This document shows, piece after piece, positions 22,199 to 22,497 of a DNA stretch of 22,497 bases; the stretch's first letter is position 1; the number at the start of each line of letters is the position of its first letter. This stretch comes from Anaerolineae bacterium (GTDB taxonomy: Bacteria; Chloroflexota; Anaerolineae; UBA1429). The translations under genes were made by a program, and so were the position numbers. The stretch lies in assembly GCA_016928125.1 (NCBI GenBank), contig JAFGLK010000414.1, positions 1 through 22,497 of the forward strand, in the 5' to 3' direction. The notes beneath the pieces were generated by a model, which saw only the letters and a program-made list of their open reading frames with translations, was not told the origin of the DNA and ran no database searches.

Positions 22199-22497
22199 AT
22201 GCCCGATCCATCTCGCTTCAAGGACCCCGATTTCCTCAAGCACGGGGTGCTCGACTTTCGTCAGATGAGCGCCTTTGTCGAAGACCCCTTTATCATCGAG
22301 CGCGCCGAGGGCGTCTACTACTGGGACGTGGACGGCAAGCGCTACCTGGACGGCCTATCTGGCATCTTTGTGGTCACCATGGGTCACCGCAACCGGCGCA
22401 TCATCGAGGCGCTCAAGGCGCAGATGGAGCGCCTCTGCTTTGTGCCCACGCTGCACGCGGGCAACACCCAGGCCTTTGACCTGTGCGCCCAACTGGC
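22199..22497 (+). CDS. Class III PLP-dependent aminotransferase (3' partial)
   Basis: The first 99 residues of an aminotransferase running off the window. The N-terminal region has the class III pattern: a hydrophobic strand, then GVYYWDVDGKRYLDGLSG, a MGHRNRRI segment and an amphipathic helix before the substrate loop. These match omega-amino acid:pyruvate, beta-alanine/GABA and ornithine-type aminotransferases. The PLP lysine lies outside the window. CGGAGGA is 8 bases before the ATG at 22199. It has its own promoter just after the hcp terminator. The substrate cannot be judged from this part. Confidence 0.88.
   Translation, partial: MPDPSRFKDPDFLKHGVLDFRQMSAFVEDPFIIERAEGVYYWDVDGKRYLDGLSGIFVVTMGHRNRRIIEALKAQMERLCFVPTLHAGNTQAFDLCAQL

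Overview
The window is 22.5 kb of GC-rich bacterial chromosome with dense, short-gapped genes and no rRNA, tRNA, insertion sequence, phage gene or CRISPR array that I can see. The gene mix suggests an environmental anaerobe or facultative anaerobe, perhaps of the Chloroflexota. Pointers are a class I hybrid cluster protein, a stand-alone glucose-6-phosphate isomerase of the transaldolase-fusion type, paired heterodimeric ABC exporters and ThuA/Gfo-Idh sugar genes. That lineage is an inference from style and content. No marker gene proves it.

Layout. 1-2920 (+): a heterodimeric ABC exporter (first subunit cut by the window edge, second complete) and a small two-helix membrane protein. 3009-4055 (-): an Ldh_2-family NAD(P)-dependent dehydrogenase. 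4315-7269 (+): a tightly overlapping operon of enoyl-CoA hydratase, EamA-type transporter and a LysN-like aminotransferase. 7362-9275 (-): an aldo/keto reductase followed by a membrane-anchored six-blade tectonin propeller. 9574-11453 (+): a fusion protein (FmdE domain, zinc ribbon, TrmO methyltransferase domain), then a ThuA-like protein. 11566-16026 (-): a run of five genes, read as unknown protein, carbon-nitrogen hydrolase, Gfo/Idh/MocA oxidoreductase, GyrI-like protein, and a GlsB/YeaQ-type membrane protein. 16239-16751 (+): a small nitroreductase. 16843-19119 (-): glucose-6-phosphate isomerase followed by a SixA-type phosphatase. 19281-20210 (+): cysteine synthase. 20375-22042 (+): hydroxylamine reductase (hybrid cluster protein). 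22199 to the end (+): the start of a class III aminotransferase.

Regulation is unusually readable. Most transcription units begin with a recognisable sigma-70-like promoter (TTGACR, about 17 bases, then TATACT/TAATCT-like), several of them in divergent pairs. Convergent gene ends share strong stem-loops, mostly without U-tracts. The hcp promoter has a CRP/FNR-type palindrome centred about 41.5 bases before the predicted start. The cysK promoter carries a perfect AT-rich inverted repeat over its -10 box.

The items most worth follow-up are the FmdE-zinc ribbon-TrmO fusion, the uncharacterised operon led by an unrecognised protein with no ordinary start codon near its best ribosome site, the tectonin membrane protein with exact 35-residue repeats, and the hcp control region. 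I did not find a complete, clearly new multi-gene defence or mobile system.
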